From a virus, in IMG/VR virus record IMGVR_UViG_3300031699_000003, positions 1-41,982 of that record: DNA of 41,982 nt; one strand, given 5' to 3'. The notes below the pieces were generated by a model, which saw only the letters and a list, made by a program, of their open reading frames with translations, did no database searches and had not been told where the DNA came from. Below, piece after piece: positions 1 to 4,867 of the stretch. Both the position numbers and the translations under genes were made by a program. Within the stretch, counting starts at the first letter, position 1. Each line of letters begins with the position of its first letter.

Positions 1-107
1 AGCGAATGGTGGCTCCGAAGCGGAGGCCCAAATTTGCCCTTATTGCAGTGGCGATCCTGTAATTGAATATTACGATAATAAATGGAAATGCTTTTATTGC
101 AATGGTA
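1..107 (+). repeat. Terminal direct repeat of the contig (same as 41876-41982)
   Basis: Bases 1-107 equal 41876-41982. Because the repeat also occurs at 2749-2855 inside the sequence, it may reflect circular closure, or assembly breakage at the duplicated attC-like module. The gene reading frame is continuous across the junction (41733 to 130), which favours true circularity or permutation. Confidence 0.9.
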
Positions 108-130
108 CGGGCAAACTTCACCATTCGTAA
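2..130 (+). CDS. C-terminal part of zinc-ribbon cassette protein (begins at 41733)
   Basis: This reading frame enters from the contig end and stops at TAA 128-130. The visible 42 residues contain CPYC and CFYC about 20 residues apart, a zinc-ribbon arrangement, followed by NGTGKLHHS. Joined with 41733-41982 it makes a protein of about 90 residues. The same 42 residues occur in the gene at 2534, coded by an identical DNA repeat, so the ribbon behaves as a shared C-terminal module carried on the attC-like site. Function unknown; zinc binding is inferred from the cysteines only. Confidence 0.75.
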   Translation, partial: ANGGSEAEAQICPYCSGDPVIEYYDNKWKCFYCNGTGKLHHS

Positions 131-195
131 AACGTTGTCGGCAATTCGGCCACCAAAACCGGCCCATCCGTGGGCCGGAGAATTGAAGGAGAGAG

Positions 196-366
196 ATGAT
201 AAAAAAGATTTTGGCTTTTTTTAGATTGAGTAAAACAGTGGTGTGTGAAGTATCTGCAAGCATGGGTGATTATGATTATCATGATTATCCAGACTCAATC
301 GATGGAGAGCCTTGGCACATGGTACTTTTAACGTGCAAGAGGTGCGGAAAGAGGTTTTATATATGA
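196..366 (+). CDS. Small hypothetical cassette protein with C-terminal CxxC (56 aa)
   Basis: Starts at ATG 196 behind GAAGGAGAG, ends at TGA 364-366. It has a basic, hydrophobic N-terminus (MIKKILAFFRL), an acidic Tyr/Asp-rich centre and CKRCGKRF at the end, half of a zinc knuckle. It is the first gene of the cassette starting at 134 and overlaps the next start in an ATGA-like arrangement, which implies translational coupling. The leader of this cassette (140-180) contains a GC-rich hairpin, CCGGCCCATCCGTGGGCCGG. No family recognised. Confidence 0.7.
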   Translation: MIKKILAFFRLSKTVVCEVSASMGDYDYHDYPDSIDGEPWHMVLLTCKRCGKRFYI

Positions 367-641
367 AAAAAACACATTGTGATATCTGCGATGTTGTAAT
401 CAACGATAAAAAAACAATCATCATTGAGAGGGAAAATAAAAAATTCAGGTTAACGGCGCAATACCTTACCGGAAACGGTAGGTGGAACCACATGTGGAAG
501 AATGTTGATATTTGCGATGTCTGTCTAATTTCTTTACTGGATAGCTTTGTGGAAGATCAAGAAAGCGCCGTCCCTGGCGCGGTGGCCGAACAGCCTACAA
601 CATCGCCATTATGCCAGCCGGAAGACCGGCCAGCACAATAG
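363..641 (+). CDS. CxxC hypothetical cassette protein (92 aa)
   Basis: I chose ATG 363, which overlaps the upstream stop and gives MKKTHCDICDVVINDKK; an earlier in-frame ATG at 312 lies inside the upstream gene without a ribosome binding site. Two CxxC pairs, CDIC near residue 6 and CDVC near residue 55, suggest one zinc site. The last 20 or so residues are low-complexity (PTTSPLCQPEDRPAQ) and are read through attC-like site c, so they probably reflect the recombination site and not a selected domain. Second gene of a two-gene cassette; function unknown. Confidence 0.75.
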   Translation: MKKTHCDICDVVINDKKTIIIERENKKFRLTAQYLTGNGRWNHMWKNVDICDVCLISLLDSFVEDQESAVPGAVAEQPTTSPLCQPEDRPAQ

Positions 642-656
642 CGCGGACAGTTATTT
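595..656 (+). other. attC-like site c (62 bp)
   Basis: The left core CTACAAC (595-601) and right core GTTATTT (650-656) enclose a long stem. ATCGCCATTATGCCAGCCGG pairs with CCGGCCAGCACAATAGCG through a GAAGA-like loop, with several mismatched or bulged bases. The length is close to the short class of attC. The stop codon of the gene at 363 lies inside the site. Confidence 0.8.
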
Positions 657-697
657 GCAATTTGCCTTTAAAATAATAGCCGCGCAAGGGAGGATTT

Positions 698-865
698 ATG
701 TCAATTGTTTATGAAGTTAAATGTGCTGGATGCGGAAAAGGTTTGGATGTTGAAAAAGTTTTTTTAGATTCTGCAGATGATCTTTGCGTTGAAGTTCACC
801 CATGTGAATATTGCGTTGAAGTAGCGCGGCAAGAAGGTAAGGAATCGGCAAACAGCGAAGCGTAG
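698..865 (+). CDS. Small two-CxxC cassette protein (55 aa)
   Basis: Starts at ATG 698 after GGGAGG and ends at TAG 863-865. It has CAGC near residue 9 and CEYC near residue 36, the spacing of a small zinc ribbon, with an acidic linker between. It is the only gene in the cassette starting at 650. Its last codons (KESANSEA) fall in the 35-bp conserved stretch that precedes the left core of sites d and a. Function unknown. Confidence 0.7.
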   Translation: MSIVYEVKCAGCGKGLDVEKVFLDSADDLCVEVHPCEYCVEVARQEGKESANSEA

Positions 866-881
866 CAAGAGGGCACAGCAC

Positions 882-1025
882 AAATAACAAATAAAGGGTG
901 GAAATGTGGCAACGATACACCTCAGGGACTACCTTTAATGGGACAGGTGTCATTAAGCGCAACCCGGTGCTATATCCGGGATAGTTCCCGCGTTGCCCCA
1001 CTTCACCCTTTATCAAACGTTGTGT
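882..1025 (+). other. attC-like site d (144 bp, probably not coding)
   Basis: The left core AAATAAC (882-888) and right core GTTGTGT (1019-1025) flank nested arms: AATAAAGGGTG with CACCCTTTATC, and inside them GTGGCAACG with CGTTGCCCCAC. The left core matches its own cassette start at 650 (GTTATTTG, 8 of 8). A 26-codon reading frame from the ATG at 904 to 984 sits between the arms, but it has only a weak GGGTGG before it and no recognisable product, so it is not called as a gene. Confidence 0.8.
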
Positions 1026-1056
1026 GCAATGTCAATTTTTCTGAAAGGATTATTAT

Positions 1057-1317
1057 ATGGCCGCTAAACCGAAGTTGAAGCCGTGCCCGTTCTGCGGTGG
1101 TAAGGCTGGAATATTTGGAAACGAACGTGACCACTTTTACGTGGCGTGTACTAATAAAGTATGCTTTTGTGCTTTGGGCGAAATGTATCTGCCTGGTGAC
1201 GAGCCTGACCACATGTTCGGTGATGAACCGTCTGCCGCGTACAATTGGAACGAGCGGCCTGAAGCTGTGGAAGGAAAAATTGACACGGCACACAACACGC
1301 GCAAGCCAAAACGGTAG
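1057..1317 (+). CDS. Lar-type restriction-alleviation-like zinc protein (86 aa)
   Basis: The N-terminal motif LKPCPFCGGKA, a second cysteine pair around residues 32-38 and the closing AAYNWNERPE match the Lar family layout (CPFCGG near the start and A-x-x-x-W-N-x-R near the end). Family members related to Rac prophage Lar can lower type I restriction; many phage members are untested. Starts at ATG 1057 with GAAAGGA upstream. The tail NTRKPKR is read into attC-like site e. A cassette-borne anti-restriction gene would suit a phage early operon, but that role is inferred from the family. Confidence 0.75.
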   Translation: MAAKPKLKPCPFCGGKAGIFGNERDHFYVACTNKVCFCALGEMYLPGDEPDHMFGDEPSAAYNWNERPEAVEGKIDTAHNTRKPKR

Positions 1318-1350
1318 AACCCGCATCGGCTATGCGCGGGAACGTTGGTG
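1290..1350 (+). other. attC-like site e (61 bp)
   Basis: The left core ACACAAC (1290-1296) and right core GTTGGTG (1344-1350) surround a stem of CGCGCAAGCC with GGCTATGCGCG. The left core with its flank, GGCACACAAC, is the exact reverse complement of the first bases of its own cassette at 1019 (GTTGTGTGC, 9 of 9). The Lar-like gene ends inside the site. Confidence 0.85.
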
Positions 1351-1412
1351 TCAATAAAATTTTGTCGGAATGAATTAAATAATAGCGCGCATAAGCAAAG
1401 AGAAAGACAAAT

Positions 1413-2114
1413 ATGAAAATATCATGGTTTAGCGCAGGAGTTTCAAGCGCTGTGGCAACAAAAATGGCAAACCCTGACCGTATTATATATTTCGACATTG
1501 AAGACCAGCACCCAGATACATACCGTTTTTTAAAAGATTGTGAAAAATGGTTTGAAAAAAAAATTGAGATTTATAAGTCTCCATATCGAAGCGTTGATAC
1601 GGTTTGTCGTGCGGTTCGATATTTAAATGGTCCCGCTGGCGCGGCGTGTTCACTTCGGTTAAAAAAATGGATGCGAAAAGAATGGGAGCAAAAAAACCCT
1701 GGTTGTCACACTTACATTTGGGGGTTTGATGGAACAGAAAAAAACAGAATGGAGCGCATTAAAGAATCTATTACGATGCATAACCACTTATTTCCACTAC
1801 ATGACAGAACGAAAGGTGAGGGACATGGTATTTTACGTCACGCTGGTATTTTACGTCCTGCTATGTACCGTATCGGTTTTCGGAATAATAATTGCATTGG
1901 ATGCTTACGAGGGGGGATGGGTTATTGGAACAGGATTAGGAGCCATTTCCCTGCTGTGTTTGCTTTTCGTTCTCACCTTGAGAGAGACATTGGGGCGCAC
2001 ATTTTAAAAGAATGTTATTTGGATGAGCTTGATCCAAAACGTGGGCGATTTGAAGATGAAATTTTTCCAGATTGCGGTCTATTCTGTGAAATCGAAGAAG
2101 GCGCGCAAGAATGA
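1413..2114 (+). CDS. PAPS-reductase-like PP-loop protein (233 aa)
   Basis: Residues 7-12 (SAGVSS) form the PP-loop that binds the nucleotide in the adenine nucleotide alpha-hydrolase superfamily; YFDIED and HPDTYRF follow. Near the end, NNNCIGC (158-164), GGMGYWNRIR and LDELDPKRG match a phage-encoded phosphoadenosine phosphosulfate reductase-like family. Proteins of this superfamily activate sulfate or sulfur, and relatives (DndC) act in DNA sulfur modification, but no dnd partners are present, so the substrate is unknown. This is the largest cassette gene and is followed 17 bp later by attC-like site f. The ribosome binding site is weak (AGAGAAAG). Confidence 0.75.
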   Translation: MKISWFSAGVSSAVATKMANPDRIIYFDIEDQHPDTYRFLKDCEKWFEKKIEIYKSPYRSVDTVCRAVRYLNGPAGAACSLRLKKWMRKEWEQKNPGCHTYIWGFDGTEKNRMERIKESITMHNHLFPLHDRTKGEGHGILRHAGILRPAMYRIGFRNNNCIGCLRGGMGYWNRIRSHFPAVFAFRSHLERDIGAHILKECYLDELDPKRGRFEDEIFPDCGLFCEIEEGAQE

Positions 2115-2131
2115 AGGTAAAATTTTACAGC

Positions 2132-2184
2132 CACCAACAAATGTGTTATGCAATTAAAACTGCATAACACATCGAACGTTGGTG
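2132..2184 (+). other. attC-like site f (53 bp)
   Basis: This is the clearest short site. The left core CACCAAC (2132-2138), the perfect 11 bp stem TGTGTTATGCA / TGCATAACACA and the right core GTTGGTG (2178-2184) follow each other, with asymmetric spacers between cores and stem as in attC. It lies 17 bp after the stop of the PP-loop gene and its left core matches the cassette start at 1344. Confidence 0.88.
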
Positions 2185-2216
2185 TCAATGCTTTTTAACT
2201 AAAGGAGTTCGCGCAA

Positions 2217-2477
2217 ATGTCAATTCAAGTAACAATAAAAGACGGTCATTTTATTACTCTTGATGAATTGGTTTCTATTGTCCCGCTTTCGGTTGCAGCA
2301 AAAGAATTAAAAGAGTTGCGCTCACGAATTAAGGATTTACGCTCACAAGACATCGGAACAAAAGCACAGGCCACCAACAAACAAAGTGTGCCATTAGAAA
2401 ATGTAATATGTCCTGACTGTAAATGCGATCGGGTACAATATCGTTGTTCAAATTGTGGTTTTGAGTGGTGCGACTAA
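2217..2477 (+). CDS. Zinc-ribbon cassette protein (86 aa)
   Basis: Starts at ATG 2217 after AAAGGAGTTCGCGC. Residues 1-45 are a coiled-coil-prone segment (AAKELKELRSRIKDLRSQ). A linker ATNK is encoded by the left core of attC-like site g, and residues 63-85 form a four-cysteine ribbon (CPDC, CSNC) ending FEWCD. The architecture is the same as in the genes at 2534 and 41733: variable N-terminus, ATNK linker from the attC core, zinc ribbon from the attC loop. Possibly nucleic-acid or protein binding; function unknown. Confidence 0.75.
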   Translation: MSIQVTIKDGHFITLDELVSIVPLSVAAKELKELRSRIKDLRSQDIGTKAQATNKQSVPLENVICPDCKCDRVQYRCSNCGFEWCD

Positions 2478-2503
2478 CGGCACACGTTTGTCACACGTTG
2501 CCG
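2372..2503 (+). other. attC-like site g (132 bp, coding)
   Basis: The left core CACCAAC (2372-2378) and right core GTTGCCG (2497-2503) are joined by ACAAAGTGTGCC on the left and GGCACACGTTTGT on the right, which pair fully apart from one bulged G. The intervening loop encodes the C-terminal zinc ribbon of the overlapping gene. The left core matches the start of its cassette at 2178 (GTTGGTG). Confidence 0.8.
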
Positions 2504-2533
2504 GAAATACAGGCTTATGAAAGGAGTTTTGGC

Positions 2534-2926
2534 GTGACAATTAAATCTACAACAGATAATTATGTTATGTGCGAATTGAACGGTGCAGATGAGTGCGGTA
2601 TTTGGCAATGGATGAGTAAAAGATTTGAAGGATGTAAGGTTGAAATTGAATTTGATACTGTTTTTAAAGGGTATCAGCCTGCTCCGACAATTTGGATTAG
2701 AGGTACGCCAAAACAGGGAGATCGGAACGGTGGGCCAGCCACCAACAAAGCGAATGGTGGCTCCGAAGCGGAGGCCCAAATTTGCCCTTATTGCAGTGGC
2801 GATCCTGTAATTGAATATTACGATAATAAATGGAAATGCTTTTATTGCAATGGTACGGGCAAACTTCACCATTCGCAACACGGTTGGTGTCAATCTGTTT
2901 TAACTATGAAAGGCGGCGCAAAATGA
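2534..2926 (+). CDS. Zinc-ribbon cassette protein, GTG start (130 aa)
   Basis: I place the start at GTG 2534, seven bases after AAAGGAG; a GTG at 2465 would add 23 residues across the attC-like site with no ribosome binding site. Residues 1-58 are a unique domain containing ELNGADECGIWQW. The linker ATNKANGGSEAEAQ and the CPYC/CFYC ribbon are encoded by the 127-bp repeat shared with the window ends. A CAA replaces the stop found in the other copy, so 15 residues run on beyond the ribbon into the next cassette. This looks like a fusion product of cassette exchange. Confidence 0.75.
   Translation: MTIKSTTDNYVMCELNGADECGIWQWMSKRFEGCKVEIEFDTVFKGYQPAPTIWIRGTPKQGDRNGGPATNKANGGSEAEAQICPYCSGDPVIEYYDNKWKCFYCNGTGKLHHSQHGWCQSVLTMKGGAK
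2740..2889 (+). other. attC-like site h (150 bp, coding, duplicate of site b)
   Basis: The left core is CACCAAC (2740-2746), the arms are CGAATGGTG and CACCATTCG, and the right core is GTTGGTG (2883-2889). 127 bases are identical to site b, and similarity continues upstream with two mismatches (GGGCCAGCCACC here, GGGCCTTCCACC there). Its left core does not match the start of the cassette it now ends (GTTGCCGG at 2497) but does match the cassette that carries site b, so this site was probably acquired from a relative of that cassette. Confidence 0.8.
2749..2875 (+). repeat. Internal copy of the zinc-ribbon/attC repeat (127 bp identical to 1-127)
   Basis: Exact duplicate of positions 1-127, coding for the same zinc ribbon in the same relative frame. 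The copies diverge one base after the right stem arm: TAA stop in the first copy, CAA in this one, so the protein here extends 15 residues further. Confidence 0.95.
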
Positions 2927-3132
2927 AAGCAAACAAACAAACCCCTGGCGTTGGAAAATATCTTAAATACCGCGCCGCCAAGAATTCGGAACCGGCCATC
3001 ATCCCACAACAACCGCTTTGTGGTTCGGCAAAGCCTTCACCCAAATGCTACTCCATCGGCTGTCCGGCTATTTGGCATGATAAATGTACGTCAACAATGT
3101 ACGGGAAGTGCGGTGTTCGTGATAGTGAGTAG
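2923..3132 (+). CDS. Cys-rich cassette protein (69 aa)
   Basis: Starts at ATG 2923, overlapping the previous stop (ATGA), and ends at TAG 3130-3132. The N-terminus is basic (MKANKQTPGVGKYLKYRAA). Residues 32-65 hold five cysteines, including CYSIGC, CTSTMYGKC and a preceding LCG, all encoded in the loop of attC-like site i. It is likely to bind zinc or iron through these residues. Function unknown. Last gene of array 1. Confidence 0.65.
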   Translation: MKANKQTPGVGKYLKYRAAKNSEPAIIPQQPLCGSAKPSPKCYSIGCPAIWHDKCTSTMYGKCGVRDSE

Positions 3133-3159
3133 CACTTCACAAAGCGTCGGACGTTAAAA
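3004..3159 (+). other. attC-like site i (156 bp, coding)
   Basis: The left core CCACAAC (3004-3010) and right core GTTAAAA (3153-3159) flank CCGCTTTGTG / CACAAAGCG stem arms. The loop codes for the Cys-rich C-terminus of the gene at 2923, whose stop is just before the right arm. The left core, with flank TCCCACAAC, does not match the start of its own cassette (GTTGGTGTC at 2883) but is identical to the left core of site k. Confidence 0.75.
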
Positions 3160-3178
3160 AGGAAGGGCTGAATAACCC

Positions 3179-3526
3179 GTGCGAATCACAATAAGAAAAA
3201 CAACATATACCGAGCAGCTTAAAGATCCGAGATGGAAAAAAAAGCGGATAAAAATTCTGCACCGGGATGGATTTAAATGCGTCAAGTGCGGATCGAGAAT
3301 CAGAATACAGGTGCATCACTTAATTTACCGGAAAGGTCTTGCGCCGTGGGAATACCAGGACAACGAGCTGGAAACACAATGCTTCAAGTGTCACAGGAAA
3401 TTCCACGTCAAGGATATGCGGGGAAAAAGAAACACGAAAAAAAAGAAGTTATTCAAGGCCAGCAAAAAACGATTTTTGAATCTCAAAAAACGGGACAGCG
3501 GAAGGGTTCAAAACAATGACACCTGA
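3179..3526 (+). CDS. HNH endonuclease-type protein (115 aa)
   Basis: The core CVKCGS, then QVHHLIYRKG, then ELETQCFKCHRKFH (about residues 34-80) is a classic HNH fold with two zinc-binding CxxC pairs and a His-His metal centre. The C-terminus is Lys/Arg-rich and probably binds DNA. The start is GTG 3179 with GGAAGG 13 bases upstream. In podoviruses a free HNH protein can assist terminase, but here it is in the early cluster and far from terL, so a recombination or homing role is equally possible. First gene after array 1. Confidence 0.8.
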   Translation: MRITIRKTTYTEQLKDPRWKKKRIKILHRDGFKCVKCGSRIRIQVHHLIYRKGLAPWEYQDNELETQCFKCHRKFHVKDMRGKRNTKKKKLFKASKKRFLNLKKRDSGRVQNNDT

Positions 3527-3893
3527 ACAACTCGAAAAGAAACGGCTCATAAAAAGGCTTGATACTGTGTTTTCTCTCATCGTCCGTGAACGGGACAAAT
3601 ACACATGCCAGAAGTGTGGACGCAAACACGGCCACATGCAGACCGCTCATTTTTACAGCAGGAAAATAAAGGTGCTGCGTTGGGAAACATTAAACGCGGT
3701 ATGTCTCTGCGGAGGGTGTCACTTTTGGGCACACCAGAACCCGTCTGAATTCTGCGAATGGTTTGAAAAGCATGTCGGCGCGAGGAATTATCAAATATTA
3801 CAGACAAGGAGGTATAACCGATTTAAAACAAGTGTGCAGAACTTGAAAATTAAAATGATGGAGCTGAAGGGGATTAAAGGAGTGATGGAATGA
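3516..3893 (+). CDS. HNH/NinG-like recombination protein (125 aa)
   Basis: It contains CQKCGRKHGHMQTAHFYSR, then NAVCLCGGCHFWAHQNP: a zinc-bound HNH-type core like that of the lambda NinG family, which helps Red-type recombination or Holliday junction processing. It overlaps the upstream HNH gene by 11 bp. The early position and the RecE-like and RecT proteins elsewhere in the same early operon support a recombination role. The exact family assignment is by pattern only; a generic HNH nuclease is the alternative. Confidence 0.7.
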   Translation: MTPEQLEKKRLIKRLDTVFSLIVRERDKYTCQKCGRKHGHMQTAHFYSRKIKVLRWETLNAVCLCGGCHFWAHQNPSEFCEWFEKHVGARNYQILQTRRYNRFKTSVQNLKIKMMELKGIKGVME

Positions 3894-4219
3894 AGCACTT
3901 TAGAGGCGAGGATTTAGGATGTACTCGATGTGATTTTTACCAGTATGCCTTGAAGGATCATTTTTGTCAACGTGGAAAGCACATGGGTTATAAAAAATGT
4001 GGATGGTACTGGATAGAACAGAAGGAACCGGCCTGGAATGGAGTTGACACACTACGAAAAGCCATTTCAATATTAAAAGATGGTATTCGGTGGGACGACC
4101 ATGACGATCTGAGAGTTTGTCTTGCTATGCTGGAAAGAATAGAATTTGCAAATAAGGGAATTATAAAAAGACAAGCCGGGGTGGTAGCCGCGAACGGCAA
4201 CGGTGCGGAAGGTGAGTAG
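3890..4219 (+). CDS. Hypothetical early protein with N-terminal Cys cluster (109 aa)
   Basis: Starts at ATG 3890 in an ATGA overlap with the previous gene. Residues 10-38 contain CTRCDFY, HFCQRG and KKCGWYW, a Cys-rich knuckle. The middle (TLRKAISILKDGI, DDHDDLRVCLAMLERIEFANK) is helical and amphipathic. The last residues are low-complexity (ANGNGAEGE) and lie over the hairpin at 4171-4251. Function unknown. Confidence 0.65.
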   Translation: MKHFRGEDLGCTRCDFYQYALKDHFCQRGKHMGYKKCGWYWIEQKEPAWNGVDTLRKAISILKDGIRWDDHDDLRVCLAMLERIEFANKGIIKRQAGVVAANGNGAEGE

Positions 4220-4251
4220 TGCCGCCTTGAATACTGCCACCCCGGTTAAAA
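4171..4251 (+). other. Degenerate attC-like hairpin or other intergenic hairpin
   Basis: The arms CCGGGGTGGTAG (4176-4187) and CTGCCACCCCGG (4234-4245) pair at 11 of 12 positions and are followed by GTTAAAA, the same right-core sequence as at 3153. The left side reads ACAAG where AAC would be expected. It is either a decayed last site of array 1, with the HNH genes as a cassette, or an unrelated stem. It lacks the T-tract of a terminator. Confidence 0.35.
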
Positions 4252-4301
4252 CAAGTTAGAAAAAATACCCTATTATTTCTAACAAATAAAGGAGTGATGG
4301 G

Positions 4302-4484
4302 ATGCTCTACACGTTAAAAGAGTTGCAGGATTTTAAGTGTTCGGTGTATACAGAGATTAATGGTAAATGGGTTCCTGCAAGACCGGTCAATTGGAAGTAT
4401 CGATCAATTCCAGAAAAGATCAAGGAAGCGTTGGCGGTTTTTACTGGAAAGGCAGACGCTTTTGTCTGGCCTGAGGGCCAGTAA
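4302..4484 (+). CDS. Small hypothetical early protein (60 aa)
   Basis: ATG 4302 follows AAGGAGTGATGGG, a ribosome-binding arrangement repeated before the genes at 3890, 4499 and 4868. The sequence is rich in aromatic residues (WVPARPVNWKYRS) and has no recognised motif. It is compact and in operon order with its neighbours. Confidence 0.6.
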   Translation: MLYTLKELQDFKCSVYTEINGKWVPARPVNWKYRSIPEKIKEALAVFTGKADAFVWPEGQ

Positions 4485-4498
4485 CAAGGAGTGATGGG

Positions 4499-4864
4499 AT
4501 GAATGATCGTTTAGATAGAGCAATACAGAAAGTTCTTGAATGGTTTGCTACTTTCCCGCGTACTCTTAAAATACAGGATGAACAATGGAAGCCTATAGCC
4601 CAGGAATTGGCTGCGGCTGCCAGCAGTTCCCATGAACCGGCCAGGAAGGAAGGCTGGATCTCAGTTAAGGATCGGTTGCCAAGTAAAGATGGAACCTGGT
4701 TTTTATGCGCCCACAAATATGTAACGGAATGGGTATACACTCAGGTTCGTTATGGGTCTTATCATCCGAACGCAAAGGGTAAAGAGTGTTTTCGAGATAT
4801 ATCTGGACACAAAGTGAATGCGTTTTTGTATTGGCAACCACTATCAGAACCACCAAAGGAGTGA
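4499..4864 (+). CDS. DUF551-containing early protein (121 aa)
   Basis: The C-terminal half has the DUF551 hallmarks: GWISVKDRLPSKDG near residues 51-64 and FLYWQPLSEPPKE at the end. DUF551 is common in phage and prophage early regions and has no settled function. The N-terminal 45 residues are helical (DRLDRAIQKVLEWFATF). ATG 4499 follows AAGGAGTGATGGG with 15 bp to the upstream stop. Confidence 0.75.
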   Translation: MNDRLDRAIQKVLEWFATFPRTLKIQDEQWKPIAQELAAAASSSHEPARKEGWISVKDRLPSKDGTWFLCAHKYVTEWVYTQVRYGSYHPNAKGKECFRDISGHKVNAFLYWQPLSEPPKE

Positions 4865-4867
4865 GGA

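Larger units (their letters stand above)
1..140 (+). other. attC-like site b, right part
   Basis: This contains the terminal loop, the right arm CACCATTCG (119-127) and the right core GTTGTCG (134-140) of the site whose left core is at 41867. Positions 1-107 duplicate 41876-41982, and positions 1-127 duplicate 2749-2875 exactly; the copies diverge at base 128. The core at 134 starts the next cassette, whose own left core at site c is GCCTACAAC (8 of 9 match to GTTGTCGGC). Confidence 0.75.
1..3159 (+). mobile_element. Integron-type cassette array 1, second part
   Basis: This is the continuation of array 1 and includes the end of the cassette that starts at 41685. Seven further complete cassettes follow, with right cores at 650, 1019, 1344, 2178, 2497, 2883 and 3153. 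Cassettes are 0.2 to 0.85 kb, typical of integron cassettes. Each carries a ribosome binding site and one or two short genes, and ends in a hairpin site. The array ends at 3153 (GTTAAAA) immediately before two HNH-type genes. The cassettes at 2497 and 2883 are the only two whose start does not match their own left core, which suggests a hybrid there. Confidence 0.82.

Noticed and set aside
904-984. 26-codon ORF inside site d
   Set aside because: The ribosome binding site is weak, the peptide is not like any known one, and the sequence is needed for the hairpin.
1413-2114. DNA phosphorothioation (dnd/ssp) system
   Set aside because: Only one PP-loop protein occurs; no dndB, D, E or ssp partners are nearby, and the C-terminus fits a phage PAPS-reductase-like family better.
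128-3159. Explaining the repeated hairpins as rho-independent terminators or REP elements
   Set aside because: They have no T-tracts, they often lie inside reading frames, and the arms differ in sequence from site to site while the AAC and GTT cores stay. That pattern suits recombination sites, not terminators or REP repeats.
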